Below, in pieces: positions 44,130 to 52,716 of a stretch of DNA of 64,000 nt (positions are counted from its first letter, which is position 1; every line of letters starts with the position of its first letter). This DNA comes from Novosphingobium sp. ST904 (GTDB lineage: Bacteria; Pseudomonadota; Alphaproteobacteria; Sphingomonadales; Sphingomonadaceae), in contig NZ_LGJH01000157.1 in assembly GCF_001298105.1 (NCBI RefSeq), forward strand, positions 62,001 to 126,000, given 5' to 3'. Below the pieces are notes generated by a model. That model saw nothing but the letters and a program-made list of their open reading frames with translations, was not told where the DNA came from and ran no database searches. The position numbers and the translations under genes were made by a program.

Positions 44130-44231
44130 GGGTCCGCCCTGTCTCGAAGTGGCCGATAGAATTCTTGCATCCGGTGATCCGGCCGCCTCACCAAAGGGTT
44201 CGGGCAGCCGGACCGGATCAGTGGCGCGCGA

Positions 44232-44456
44232 TCAGGCGAAGATCAGCAGCGCGGCAACGACGAACGACAGCAGACCGAGAAGTTCGGCACCGGCGAAGCC
44301 GATGAAGAGACGGCCCTGCTGGGCATCAGCGGCGCCCGGATTGCGCAGCGCGCCTTCGAGGAACTTCGCGAAAACGCTACCCACGCCGATCGAGGCGAGG
44401 CCGCAACCGATTGCGGCGAAACCAGCACCAAGCAGCTTTGCAGCTTCTGCGTCCAT
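44232..44456 (-). CDS. atpE: F0F1 ATP synthase subunit c
   Basis: Proteolipid of the rotating c-ring. 74 residues, two membrane helices: MDAEAAKLLGAGFAAIGCGL, polar loop RNPGAADAQQG, and the second helix with the proton-carrying glutamate in FAGAELLGLLSF. GGGAG precedes the ATG at 44456. A hairpin-free 41-bp spacer separates it from atpB. Confidence 0.96.
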   Translation of the reverse strand: MDAEAAKLLGAGFAAIGCGLASIGVGSVFAKFLEGALRNPGAADAQQGRLFIGFAGAELLGLLSFVVAALLIFA

Positions 44457-44497
44457 TTCAAAAACTCCCTTTGGAAAACTCGAGTGAGACTGAAAAA

Positions 44498-45283
44498 TCA
44501 GTGAAGATTCTCGGCGTCGTTGAGATAGACGCAAGTGAGAAGAGCGAAAACATAGGCCTGGATACCGGCAACCAGCAGCTCGAGAGCGCAGATGCCGACC
44601 ATCAGGATGAAGCTGGGCAGCCCGGCGATGGCGAAGAGGCCGATACCGGCATTGCCCGAGCTGATGACGAAGCTCGAAAGAACCTCAAGAAGGACGTGGC
44701 CGGCCATCATCGCGACGAAAAGACGCAGGCCGAGGCTGAACGGGCGCACCAGGAAGGAGATCAGTTCCACGCAGAAGATCAGCGGGATCATGATCACCGG
44801 AGTGCCGTGCGGCACGAACAGCGAGAAGAAGTGCAGCTTGTGCTTCGCGAAACCGACGATGATGACGATCGCGAAGGAAAGCACCGCAAGAACGCCCGTG
44901 GCCGAGAAGTGGCTGGTGAACGTGAAGGCATGGAGACCGATCACGCCCAGCGGCAGCAGGCCGAGGAAGTTCGCGAAGAGAATGAACATGAACAGCGAGA
45001 AGATGTACGGAACGTACTTCTTGCCGCCGGGGCCGACGTTCGCAGCCAGCATGCCGTCGATGAAGCCGGTGAAGGTTTCCACCGCCATCTGCCAACGACC
45101 GGGCACGAGCTGGCGCTTCATGCCGCCCGCAACGAAGAACGCCAGCGTGACGGCGGCAATCGCCATCCACAGCGTGCTGTTGGTGAAGGCGATGTTGTAA
45201 CCGGCGATGCTCCAGCCTTCCGAGCCGAACAACGGCTGGATGCTGAACTGGTGCATCGGATCGACCTTCGCTTCGGCTGCCAC
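44498..45283 (-). CDS. atpB: F0F1 ATP synthase subunit a
   Basis: Proton channel subunit. 261 residues with six membrane segments; the essential arginine is in PFSLGLRLFVAMMAGH, and the N-terminus (VDPMHQFSIQPLFG) is typical of the group. I start at the GTG at 45283 because AGGGA lies eight bases upstream; a longer frame to 45340 has no ribosome site. Confidence 0.95.
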   Translation of the reverse strand: MAAEAKVDPMHQFSIQPLFGSEGWSIAGYNIAFTNSTLWMAIAAVTLAFFVAGGMKRQLVPGRWQMAVETFTGFIDGMLAANVGPGGKKYVPYIFSLFMFILFANFLGLLPLGVIGLHAFTFTSHFSATGVLAVLSFAIVIIVGFAKHKLHFFSLFVPHGTPVIMIPLIFCVELISFLVRPFSLGLRLFVAMMAGHVLLEVLSSFVISSGNAGIGLFAIAGLPSFILMVGICALELLVAGIQAYVFALLTCVYLNDAENLH

Positions 45284-45336
45284 GCGAATATCCCTGTCGC
45301 CAATGAACGACAGCGCCCTAATCCACCCCCCTTGGG

Positions 45337-45657
45337 TCAATCCGGGCGCCGGTTCGAATTCCTGATAATATTCCTGAAGGCAACGAATATTCCGAGGAAC
45401 ATCATTACCATCAGACCCCAGGGCGATGTTCCGGCAAAGTGATCAATCACCCAGCCAAGAAACAGACCACCGGCAACCCCACCGAGCAAGTCGGCCAGAA
45501 CGCGGTTTCCGGCACGATAGGCATCGTCCGTTTCCGCGCCCGCGACCGGCTTCTGACGCTTCGCCTCCCGCTCACGAAGGGCTTTGAGCCGATCGTCCAG
45601 CGAATCGAGGCGCGCATCCTCGCCGACAGGTTCCCGTGCGGACGGCTCGTCGTTCAT
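45337..45657 (-). CDS. atpI: AtpI/AtpZ-type ATP synthase assembly protein
   Basis: 106 residues. A charged N-terminal half (RLDSLDDRLKALREREAKRQK) precedes two membrane segments (VLADLLGGVAGGLFLGWVIDHF, GLMVMMFLGIFVAFRNII). This is the small first gene of F0 operons, which helps c-ring assembly. AGGAGGAG before the ATG. The F1 genes (atpHAGDC) are not in the window. Confidence 0.9.
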   Translation of the reverse strand: MNDEPSAREPVGEDARLDSLDDRLKALREREAKRQKPVAGAETDDAYRAGNRVLADLLGGVAGGLFLGWVIDHFAGTSPWGLMVMMFLGIFVAFRNIIRNSNRRPD

Positions 45658-46042
45658 GTCAGGCTCCTCCTCTCAAACGAATAGGAACGTAATGACGCGT
45701 TCAACGGCTGCCCGCCGAGGGCGCCGCCCCCTTAGGGTGGGGCTATTCTTGAGTCAACCATGGCACGAGGCGCGCGGCAACAGTTGTTCACACGCGACGG
45801 CGTGTGTCCAAGTGTCGATCAGGCTGCGGAAGTGGTGCCTTGCGGACAATACCGCAAGGACGATGCCGAAGAAAATCCTCAAGAACGCGCCGAACGTCCG
45901 CCGGGATATTCAGCTCGGGAGGAAGCCCGGCCGCTCGCCTTCGCGAACGCGGCGCTCTTCGACATACGAAAAAGGGCGACCGGAAAACCGGCCGCCCTTT
46001 CAATGTTCATTAGACGCTGTCGATATCAGCGCCAGCCCGATA
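45658..46042. promoter_or_regulatory. F0 operon promoter region
   Basis: About 385 bp without a convincing gene; short overlapping open frames are arginine- and proline-rich shadows. It must contain the promoter for atpI-B-E-F'-F (minus strand) and holds the ydbL terminator at 45971-46000. Confidence 0.45.
45971..46000 (-). terminator. Terminator of the ydbH-ynbE-ydbL operon
   Basis: Stem AAAGGGCG/CGCCCTTT with an inner CCGG-aaaa-CCGG stem, followed by T-rich sequence on the minus strand. Starts about 43 bp after the ydbL stop. Confidence 0.8.
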
Positions 46043-46438
46043 TCAGGGGCAGCGTGCATCGCGCTCCGGCGCTCCGGCGCCGCGAACCTTCCACGAACCA
46101 TCGGGGGCCTGATACTTTTCGCCCGGCTGGGTCTGCGAGATCAGGCGGCATGCCGTGGCAAAGGCATATTCCTCGATCGTGCTCTTGCCCGCGGCCTTTT
46201 CGGTGTAGATCGCGCGCCGCTTGTTGTTGAGGTCACGAACCATGGCGCGGATATCGGCGGAAGGCGCTCCGATCACGCCGAGATAACCGTCCTTCTGTTC
46301 GCCCACCTGCCCTGCGGCACGGGCTGCGGCATAGGCCGGGTCGCGCCCTTCCTGCGCCAGCGCGCCGCTACCGGCACCAAGTGCCAGCGCAATCGCACCC
46401 AGATAGGCGACGGGACTGCTGAAACGGATCTTGCTCAT
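46043..46438 (-). CDS. ydbL: YdbL-family periplasmic protein (DUF1318)
   Basis: 131 residues: signal peptide ending near GSGALAQ, then the DUF1318 region (AAARAAGQVGEQKDGYLGVI, VRDLNNKRRAIYTEKAAGK, EEYAFATACRLI). In E. coli YdbL acts with YnbE and YdbH, keeping YnbE from over-assembling. The ATG overlaps the ynbE stop. The C-terminal PDGSWKV is as in the family. Confidence 0.9.
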   Translation of the reverse strand: MSKIRFSSPVAYLGAIALALGAGSGALAQEGRDPAYAAARAAGQVGEQKDGYLGVIGAPSADIRAMVRDLNNKRRAIYTEKAAGKSTIEEYAFATACRLISQTQPGEKYQAPDGSWKVRGAGAPERDARCP

Positions 46439-46725
46439 CAGAATACGCCTTCGTTTTCCTTGATCGTGTTCTCCGCGTCCTGGGAGAGACGATAGATAAC
46501 TTCCTGCCTGATGTTGATGTTGAGTTCGATCACGATCGGCTTGTCGGGCGCGCTCACATTCACGCATCCGCCCAGCATCGATCCCAGACCCATCACCACC
46601 ATCAGGGCGCGAACGGCGCGCCTGCCGGACCGAAAGGGAACCTGCTGCGGGTTGTGGAGTGCCTGGCTCATCATCGCCGGACTTGTCGCAGCCGGAGTGC
46701 TTCCGGTCAATTCCAGGGCCTTCAT
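46438..46725 (-). CDS. ynbE: YnbE-family outer-membrane lipoprotein
   Basis: 95 residues if read from the ATG at 46725 that overlaps the ydbH stop (ATGA). The lipobox is GSMLGGC, at about residue 54, so an internal start (46672 or near 46650) may be the real one. The mature part matches YnbE: VNVSAPDKPIVIELNINIRQ, one or two beta strands thought to extend YdbH's groove to the outer membrane. Confidence 0.8.
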   Translation of the reverse strand: MKALELTGSTPAATSPAMMSQALHNPQQVPFRSGRRAVRALMVVMGLGSMLGGCVNVSAPDKPIVIELNINIRQEVIYRLSQDAENTIKENEGVF

Positions 46726-49700
46726 GGATTATTCTCGCTGACTGGAGGCTGAATGGTGGCTGGGGCGGGACGAGTTGAACCGGGATCGCCCGTCGGGACC
46801 TGCCCCGGCACCGTGCTGAAGATGCCGACCGCACGCGGATCGGTGACGTAAGTGGGATCGTAAAGCGAACGCATCGAGCCGAAGAGCTTGAAGAACGGCG
46901 CCTTGATCTTGACGACGAAGCGGATCGGCAGCTTCGCGATCTGCTTGGTGATGAAGTTTCGCTGCGCACTGGTTCCCTGGCTGAGCCCGTCGAAACTGAT
47001 GCGCGTGAGAAGTTCGCCCGAGATCGAGCCGCCCAGCCCGATCTCCATGTGCCTGTAGTCCACCGACTTGAGCGCACCGAAGGCGAAATTGCCCATCGCC
47101 GAAAGGTCCTTGTAGGTCAGCGCGCCCAGATAACTGACATTGCCGCCCGGATCGCGCGAGGCGAGGTAGCCATCGACGATGCGCCCGCCCTGCTCATCGA
47201 ACACCAGCGGCACTTCGCCATCGAAGACGCCGGTGGCATTGATGTTGGTGAGTTCGAGGTGCTGAACAAAGGTCGCCGCGTCGAGCCCGCTGACGTTGAG
47301 CTTGTAGTGCCGTGTTTCCGAGGCGCCGATGCGCATCGTCGCCGGGTCCAGCGTCAGCGTGCCCGACATGAACGGCCAGCGTGCTCCGTTCAGGCGCAGC
47401 AGGTAGCCGGGCTCCATCTGGAACGACAGCTCCCCATCGGTCACTTCCACGCCGGGATTGATCGAGGCGATCTTCAGCTTCTGGTCTGGCGCAGTGACGA
47501 AGCCGAGCAGGTCCGTGAACGCGATATCCCCGCTCAATCCCTTCACCGGACCGAACGCCGCCGCAAAATCGAGGCCGTCGGTGGCGAAGCGCCCGTGGCT
47601 GGTCACGCCCTGCCCGTTCCAGTCGATCCGTCCGGTGCCGTGGACGCTGCCTTCCAGGTTCGAGACGATGCCCAGCAGCAAAGGCGAGAGCGTTTCGGCC
47701 TGGACCTGCTTGTCGAACGTGATCCCGGAGACCGCGAGGTCGGCATGGCCGCTCGCCTTGCCGAGATCGTGGACCACGTCGGCGCGGACCATTTCACGGT
47801 CGCTGGTGGGCTCCCGCAGCACGGCCTGGGCGGTAATGACGTTGTTTTCCAGCCTCAGCGTTCCGTCGCGGGCGACGAGAGGCTGGAAGCGCGGCGCCTG
47901 CTGGCGATCGACCAGGGTGAAGCGGGCCTTGTCGATGGCGAGCACGCCCCCCGAATAGCGCCAGTTGCCCGCGGTCTGCTTGAGGTCGAGCGGGACGGCG
48001 GCGAGCGAAATGTCCGCTTCATCGAACGCCCCGCCGATATCCTTGCCCACTTGCGCATCCAGCGTGGCGAGGCGGAACCGCGATGGCGCCTCCCGCGGAC
48101 CGAGGCTGACATCGACCGCCTTCGCGGTCAGCGCGCCGGGCCTGCCGGCGAACTGCGCGTAGCCGAGCGGACCGCTGGCAACGCGAATCGGGGTTTCGCC
48201 GAGGTGCCCGGACACGTCGAGCGCCGGAACGCCTGCGGCGATGTCGAACCCGCCTGCATGGCTGCGCAGGATCGAACCGCCGCGCGCCGGGCAGACCTGC
48301 AGGCTGCGCCTGTCGAGCGTGAGATTTGCAAAAGCAAGCCGCCCGAAGCCGATCGTCGTGCATCGCGGCCAGACCGCAAGCGTGCCGTCCGCGCCCCAGC
48401 GCCCGTCGATCGGCAAGACCAGATCCTGCGCCGCGCCGCCGGGCAAGGCACCGGAAAGGCGCGTTTCGCCGGTGAAGCTCATCGTGCCGTCAGGCGTCTG
48501 GCTCAGCGCGAAATGCGGCAGGGCCACGCGGGAATCGCCGGCGCGGTATTCCGGCATCTCGACCTGCAGCGCGAGATGGCCGCGTGCATCGCTTTCCATC
48601 CGCCCGGAAACTTGCGGCAATCCCTGCCCGCCGCTTGCGAAATTGCCGGTGACCACGGGGCGGCGGTCGTTCGCCCCGAATTTCGCCTGCAGGCGGGACA
48701 GCGCCAGCAACGAGGCACCGCTGGCCCCGCGCCAATGGCCGCGCGGCACCACCAGGCTGAACCCGTCCTCGCCGCGCCTCAGGATGAGGTTTGCGTCAAG
48801 CGTACTGCCCCGCGTCTCACGGGCCAGCGCAGAGCGGACCTGCGTGGCGACCGGCGCGGCGAGCGTGCCCTCCCCGGCGCGCGCCGCCTGGACCAGCATG
48901 GCATCAACCGATTCGCCGATGGAGACGCCCTTGCCCGTCACGTCTCCGTCGAGATCGAATCGCGCAAGACCGTTTGCGGAGCGCAGGCTTCCATCGAACG
49001 CCAGTTCCCCCAGCCGCGCCTGCGGCGTAGCGAGGCCTTTCGCCTCCACGCGGAACTGAGCGGTGAGCGCCTGCCTGCGATAGGTGAAACGTCCCGAGCC
49101 GGTCAGGCCCTCCAGCCGGTTGGCCGCGAAGCCTGTCTCGCCGGCGTCTAGACCGATCCTGCCCTCGCCGCCGTCGAGCAACCGGTCGAGCGTCACGTCG
49201 AGCTGCGCGCCGCTCTTTGCCACCCGAAGCGACTGCTTCGGGCAGGCCAGACCGTCGAGCCGCAGCGGGCCGGTGAAGCGGGGCTTGCCGCCGGAGATGC
49301 GGACCCTGCCATAGAGCGTGGTCCGCCCCGCCTCGCAGCCTTGCGCGGCAAGATGCAGAGAAAGGGCCGCGAGTTCGCCGTCGAACCCGCCGCGCAGCCC
49401 GCCTTTTCCGGCCAGCCTGGCAGCGATGCGGCCATAGTCGCTCTCGATCAGGGCGCGCCCGTCCTCCACCGCCACGTCGAGGTCGGGCAAGGCGTAGTCC
49501 TTGCTCGGCTCACCCGCGTTCAGCACTTTGTCGAGCGTGCCCAGGCTGAACCTGCCGCCGTGAAGGGTGCCGAAAAGGCGCGGGCGAACCACGGTGATTC
49601 GCCCGATGCCCGGCCAACCCCAGTTCAGCCGCGTGGTGACGCGGATTTCCTCGACGGTGAGGTCCGGCCGGCGGGGATCGCCGATCACGAGATTGCGCAC

Positions 49701-49928
49701 GACCTGTTCGGAAGGACCGATGTTGACGATCTCGTAAGTGGCAGGAAGCCCCAGCTTGGCAAGCTCGCCGGAGATCAGGTTTTCGGCGATGTCCTCGCGC
49801 CAGAACCATGTGCCGGCCAGCCCGAGCGCGGCGCCCGTCAGCAGGACGAGTGCAAACGCCCTCCGGCGCTTGCGGCGCGGCGGGGGCGTTTCCGCCGGAG
49901 CGGTGGCTGGGTCATGCTCCTGAGGCAT
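46722..49928 (-). CDS. ydbH: YdbH-family AsmA-like intermembrane phospholipid transporter
   Basis: Long bridge-like protein of the TamB/YhdP/YdbH group that moves phospholipids from inner to outer membrane. 1068 residues from ATG 49928 (a GTG at 49940 is possible): basic N-terminus, one membrane anchor (RAFALVLLTGAALGLAGTWF), then about 1000 residues of beta-rich repeats (e.g. GRMESDARGHLALQVEMPEY). The C-terminal domain has VDYRHMEIGLGGSISGELLT and IRFVVKIKAPFFKLFGSMR, the conserved end region. First gene of the operon with ynbE and ydbL. Confidence 0.88.
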   Translation of the reverse strand: MPQEHDPATAPAETPPPRRKRRRAFALVLLTGAALGLAGTWFWREDIAENLISGELAKLGLPATYEIVNIGPSEQVVRNLVIGDPRRPDLTVEEIRVTTRLNWGWPGIGRITVVRPRLFGTLHGGRFSLGTLDKVLNAGEPSKDYALPDLDVAVEDGRALIESDYGRIAARLAGKGGLRGGFDGELAALSLHLAAQGCEAGRTTLYGRVRISGGKPRFTGPLRLDGLACPKQSLRVAKSGAQLDVTLDRLLDGGEGRIGLDAGETGFAANRLEGLTGSGRFTYRRQALTAQFRVEAKGLATPQARLGELAFDGSLRSANGLARFDLDGDVTGKGVSIGESVDAMLVQAARAGEGTLAAPVATQVRSALARETRGSTLDANLILRRGEDGFSLVVPRGHWRGASGASLLALSRLQAKFGANDRRPVVTGNFASGGQGLPQVSGRMESDARGHLALQVEMPEYRAGDSRVALPHFALSQTPDGTMSFTGETRLSGALPGGAAQDLVLPIDGRWGADGTLAVWPRCTTIGFGRLAFANLTLDRRSLQVCPARGGSILRSHAGGFDIAAGVPALDVSGHLGETPIRVASGPLGYAQFAGRPGALTAKAVDVSLGPREAPSRFRLATLDAQVGKDIGGAFDEADISLAAVPLDLKQTAGNWRYSGGVLAIDKARFTLVDRQQAPRFQPLVARDGTLRLENNVITAQAVLREPTSDREMVRADVVHDLGKASGHADLAVSGITFDKQVQAETLSPLLLGIVSNLEGSVHGTGRIDWNGQGVTSHGRFATDGLDFAAAFGPVKGLSGDIAFTDLLGFVTAPDQKLKIASINPGVEVTDGELSFQMEPGYLLRLNGARWPFMSGTLTLDPATMRIGASETRHYKLNVSGLDAATFVQHLELTNINATGVFDGEVPLVFDEQGGRIVDGYLASRDPGGNVSYLGALTYKDLSAMGNFAFGALKSVDYRHMEIGLGGSISGELLTRISFDGLSQGTSAQRNFITKQIAKLPIRFVVKIKAPFFKLFGSMRSLYDPTYVTDPRAVGIFSTVPGQVPTGDPGSTRPAPATIQPPVSENNP

Positions 49929-49981
49929 CCGGTCCTTCACTTGCGCTTGGCGTCCGGGAAAGGCAATTGTCTGTGCACGTT

Positions 49982-50751
49982 ATGCCCGATCACGACAGTC
50001 TCTTCGATGAACCCGCCGAAAACTCCGGCCCGGATGCCGGTGGGGTTTCGGGTGCCCGGGATGGGCGCGCCGCGCAGACGGGGAACGATCCCAGCGGCCA
50101 CCGGGCCCGGTTGCGCAAGCGGCTGGTCGAAGGTGGGGCGGAAGCTCTGGGGGATCACGAGGTCATAGAACTCCTGCTGATGCAGGCCGTTCCCCGGCGC
50201 GACATGAAACCCCTCGCCCGCAGCCTGATCCATCGCTTCGGCTCGCTGGCGGCGTGCTGCAGGCGGATCCGCGCGCGCTGGCCGGCCACCCCGGCATGGG
50301 CGAGGCGGCCGTGGCCGCGCTGCGGGTGGTCACTGTCGCGGCGACCCGCCTCGCCCGCCAGAAAGTGCGCGAAACACCGGTGATCGGCTCGTGGCAGGCT
50401 TTGATAGACTATCTGACGATCGACATGGCGCACCTCACGCGTGAGCGCGTGCGCGTGCTCTATCTCAATTCGAAGAACATGCTGATCCTCGACGACCTCG
50501 TGGGCGACGGTTCGATCGACGAAGCCGCCATCCATCCGCGGGAGGTGATTCGCCGTGCGCTGGACATTGGGGCAACGGCGCTGATTCTCGTTCACAACCA
50601 CCCTTCCGGCTCGCCCCAGCCCAGCCGCGCCGACATCGAGGTCACCAACCGCATCGCCGAGGCCGGACGGCTGCTCGGCATCTCGGTGCACGACCATGTC
50701 ATCATCGGCCGGGAAGGTCATACGAGCCTCAGGGCCAAGGGACTGATCTGA
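49982..50751 (+). CDS. radC: RadC/YeeS-family JAB protein (frameshifted in this sequence)
   Basis: 256 residues after correction. N-terminal helix-hairpin-helix region: RARLRKRLVEGGAEALGDHE, LLLMQAVPRRDMKPLARSLI, ending GSLA; then the JAB/MPN domain with the metal motif ILVHNHPSGSPQPSRAD. Missing G near 50250 breaks GSLA-GVLQADPRALAGHPG. Despite its name the family is not shown to do DNA repair; its role is unknown. Divergent from ydbH, 53 bp apart. Confidence 0.88.
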
Positions 50752-50753
50752 CG

Positions 50754-51503
50754 ATGTGCGTTGCCGCCGTGGCATGGCAGGCCCACCCGGAATGGCCGCT
50801 CGTGGTTGCCGGCAACCGGGACGAGTTCCACACCCGCCCCACCGCCCCGCTCGCGCGCTGGGGTGACGGAAGCGGCATCATCGCCGGACGGGACCTGCTG
50901 GGCGGGGGCACCTGGCTAGGCCTCACCGAAGGCGAAACGGCAAGGACGAACCGATTCGTCCTCGTGACCAATTACCGGGTGCCGGAAGGCTCCGTGCCCG
51001 GCAGGCCTTCACGCGGAAAGCTTGTCACCGATCTGCTCGAAGGCCGCCGGTCCGAACCGGTCGAATCGATGAACCCCTTCAACCTCGTCGAAGTGGCGGC
51101 GGGCGAGGCGCGTTTCCTGACCAACCACCCCGCCCCCGAATCACGCCCGCTCCTGCCGGGCATCCATGGCCTTTCGAACGGCGGGTTCGACGTGCCCTGG
51201 CCCAAGACGCTCCAGGTCGAGCAGTCGATTGCCACCTGGCTGGCCCAGGGCGATGCTAACCCTGCAGACCTGCTCGCCGCACTGCGCGCCGAAACCCCGG
51301 ACCCACGACTCGCCATTTCCGAAGACGGCCCGGAGCCGCGCTTCGCCCCGGTCTTCATTCGCGATCCCCTCTACGGCACGCGGTGCAGCACGGTGCTGGC
51401 CGTACAGCGCGGCGGCAAGGGCACGATCGTGGAGCGCAGCTTCGCCCCGGACGGCACCACCTCCGGTGAAGTGTGCATGGAGTTCCAGTGGCCCACCGCC
51501 TGA
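50754..51503 (+). CDS. NRDE/TANGO2 family protein
   Basis: 249 residues. The N-terminal MCVAAVAW and AGNRDEFHTRPTAPLARW are the family signature, followed by GGGTWLGLTEGETARTNRF. Relatives in animals carry haem out of membranes or organelles (HRG-9/TANGO2); bacterial function is less clear. It starts two bases after the radC stop, so it is likely coupled to it. Confidence 0.85.
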   Translation: MCVAAVAWQAHPEWPLVVAGNRDEFHTRPTAPLARWGDGSGIIAGRDLLGGGTWLGLTEGETARTNRFVLVTNYRVPEGSVPGRPSRGKLVTDLLEGRRSEPVESMNPFNLVEVAAGEARFLTNHPAPESRPLLPGIHGLSNGGFDVPWPKTLQVEQSIATWLAQGDANPADLLAALRAETPDPRLAISEDGPEPRFAPVFIRDPLYGTRCSTVLAVQRGGKGTIVERSFAPDGTTSGEVCMEFQWPTA

Positions 51504-51549
51504 CCGCGCCGCCATGGACTTGCGATCTCGCAGGACTTAGGTCGCTGGC

Positions 51550-52677
51550 ATGTATTTCCGCAAACGGATGAATGGTGGACCTGCTCTTTCCCGAAGCGCT
51601 GCGGGAATCGGCCTCATGCTGCTGGTCGCCGGCTGCAACACGATGGCGCCCCCTTCGGCGCAAGTGCCATGCAGCGCCGTCCAGCCGCCCCCGATCACGC
51701 TGCTCGACGACGGGCAAACGGCCACCGCGACACTTTCGGTGCTGACTTACAATATGGAAGGCCTCTCCTGGCCCGCGCGGAGCGGCCGGGGGCCGTCCCT
51801 CTCGCAGATCGGCCAACGCCTTTCCGCCATGCGCGCTGCCGGAACCGCCCCCGACGTGGTGCTGTTCCAGGAGATGTTCAGCGATGCCGCCAAGCGGGCG
51901 GTCGCATCCACCGGGTACCCCGCAATCCACTCCGGCCCGCACCGCACCACCCGCGCCCGCGGCTCCACCAGGCAGAAGCTGCCGGGCAACTCCAATCTCC
52001 AGCGCGGCGAGATCGGCATTCATTTCTTCGGCAGCGGCCTTGCCATCGCCTCGCGCTACGCGATCGTCGATACCGCGCGGCGCGCCTATGGGCGCAAATC
52101 CTGCGCCGGGTTCGACTGCCTCGCCAACAAGGGCATCGCACTGGCGCGAATCGAGATTCCCGGCGTGCCCACGCTGATCGACATCTACGATACGCACATG
52201 AATTCGCGCGGGGCCTCCCGGGCCCCGGCCGCGCGGAATCTCGCAGCGCATGACCGGCAGGCGCTCGAAGCCTCCGAGTTCATCGACCGGACTCACGATG
52301 ACGCAACGCCGCTGATCTTCGGGGGCGATTTCAACATGCGCCATTCGGAACAGCGCTGGGAGAACTTCTCCCGCTATCAGTCGCTCGATCTCGTCCATCG
52401 CATCTGCGCCGAGCCTGCTTCCGGATGCGACGTGCGCATGTCATGGGATGGCGACGAACCGTGGATGGACACGCAGGACCTGCAGTTCCTGTGGAGCGGA
52501 GACAGCGTCCGGATCCGCCCGATCCGGGTGGAGGCCCTGTTTGACGGACGCCCGGAAAGCCCCAGGCTATCGGACCATGACGGCTTTCTCGTCACTTACG
52601 AACTGCGCTGGAAGGCCTCGGCCACCCCTGCACCGGCGTGCCGCCGGAACCCCGGCGCCCTGCCGCCGAGCCCGTAA
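51550..52677 (+). CDS. Sphingomyelinase-like lipoprotein (EEP family)
   Basis: 375 residues: lipobox LLVAGC (about 26), then the endonuclease/exonuclease/phosphatase fold. Catalytic-type motifs are LTYNMEG, LFQEMF (metal glutamate), YDTHMNS, GGDFNMR (aspartate and asparagine) and LSDHDGFLV (histidine). The stretch CAGFDCLANKGIALARIEI closely recalls bacterial sphingomyelinase C (CGADxLSNKGF). Inferred: phosphodiesterase acting on lipid head groups at the cell surface. It may instead be a DNase or another EEP member. Confidence 0.75.
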   Translation: MYFRKRMNGGPALSRSAAGIGLMLLVAGCNTMAPPSAQVPCSAVQPPPITLLDDGQTATATLSVLTYNMEGLSWPARSGRGPSLSQIGQRLSAMRAAGTAPDVVLFQEMFSDAAKRAVASTGYPAIHSGPHRTTRARGSTRQKLPGNSNLQRGEIGIHFFGSGLAIASRYAIVDTARRAYGRKSCAGFDCLANKGIALARIEIPGVPTLIDIYDTHMNSRGASRAPAARNLAAHDRQALEASEFIDRTHDDATPLIFGGDFNMRHSEQRWENFSRYQSLDLVHRICAEPASGCDVRMSWDGDEPWMDTQDLQFLWSGDSVRIRPIRVEALFDGRPESPRLSDHDGFLVTYELRWKASATPAPACRRNPGALPPSP

Positions 52678-52716
52678 CAGCCCACGCGTCTTTCCTCTCC
52701 GGTCGATATCCGGCCT

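Noticed and set aside
45788..46003. A minus-strand open frame of 72 codons between atpI and ydbL
   Set aside because: It begins inside a terminator hairpin, has no ribosome site and its product is arginine/proline-rich low-complexity.
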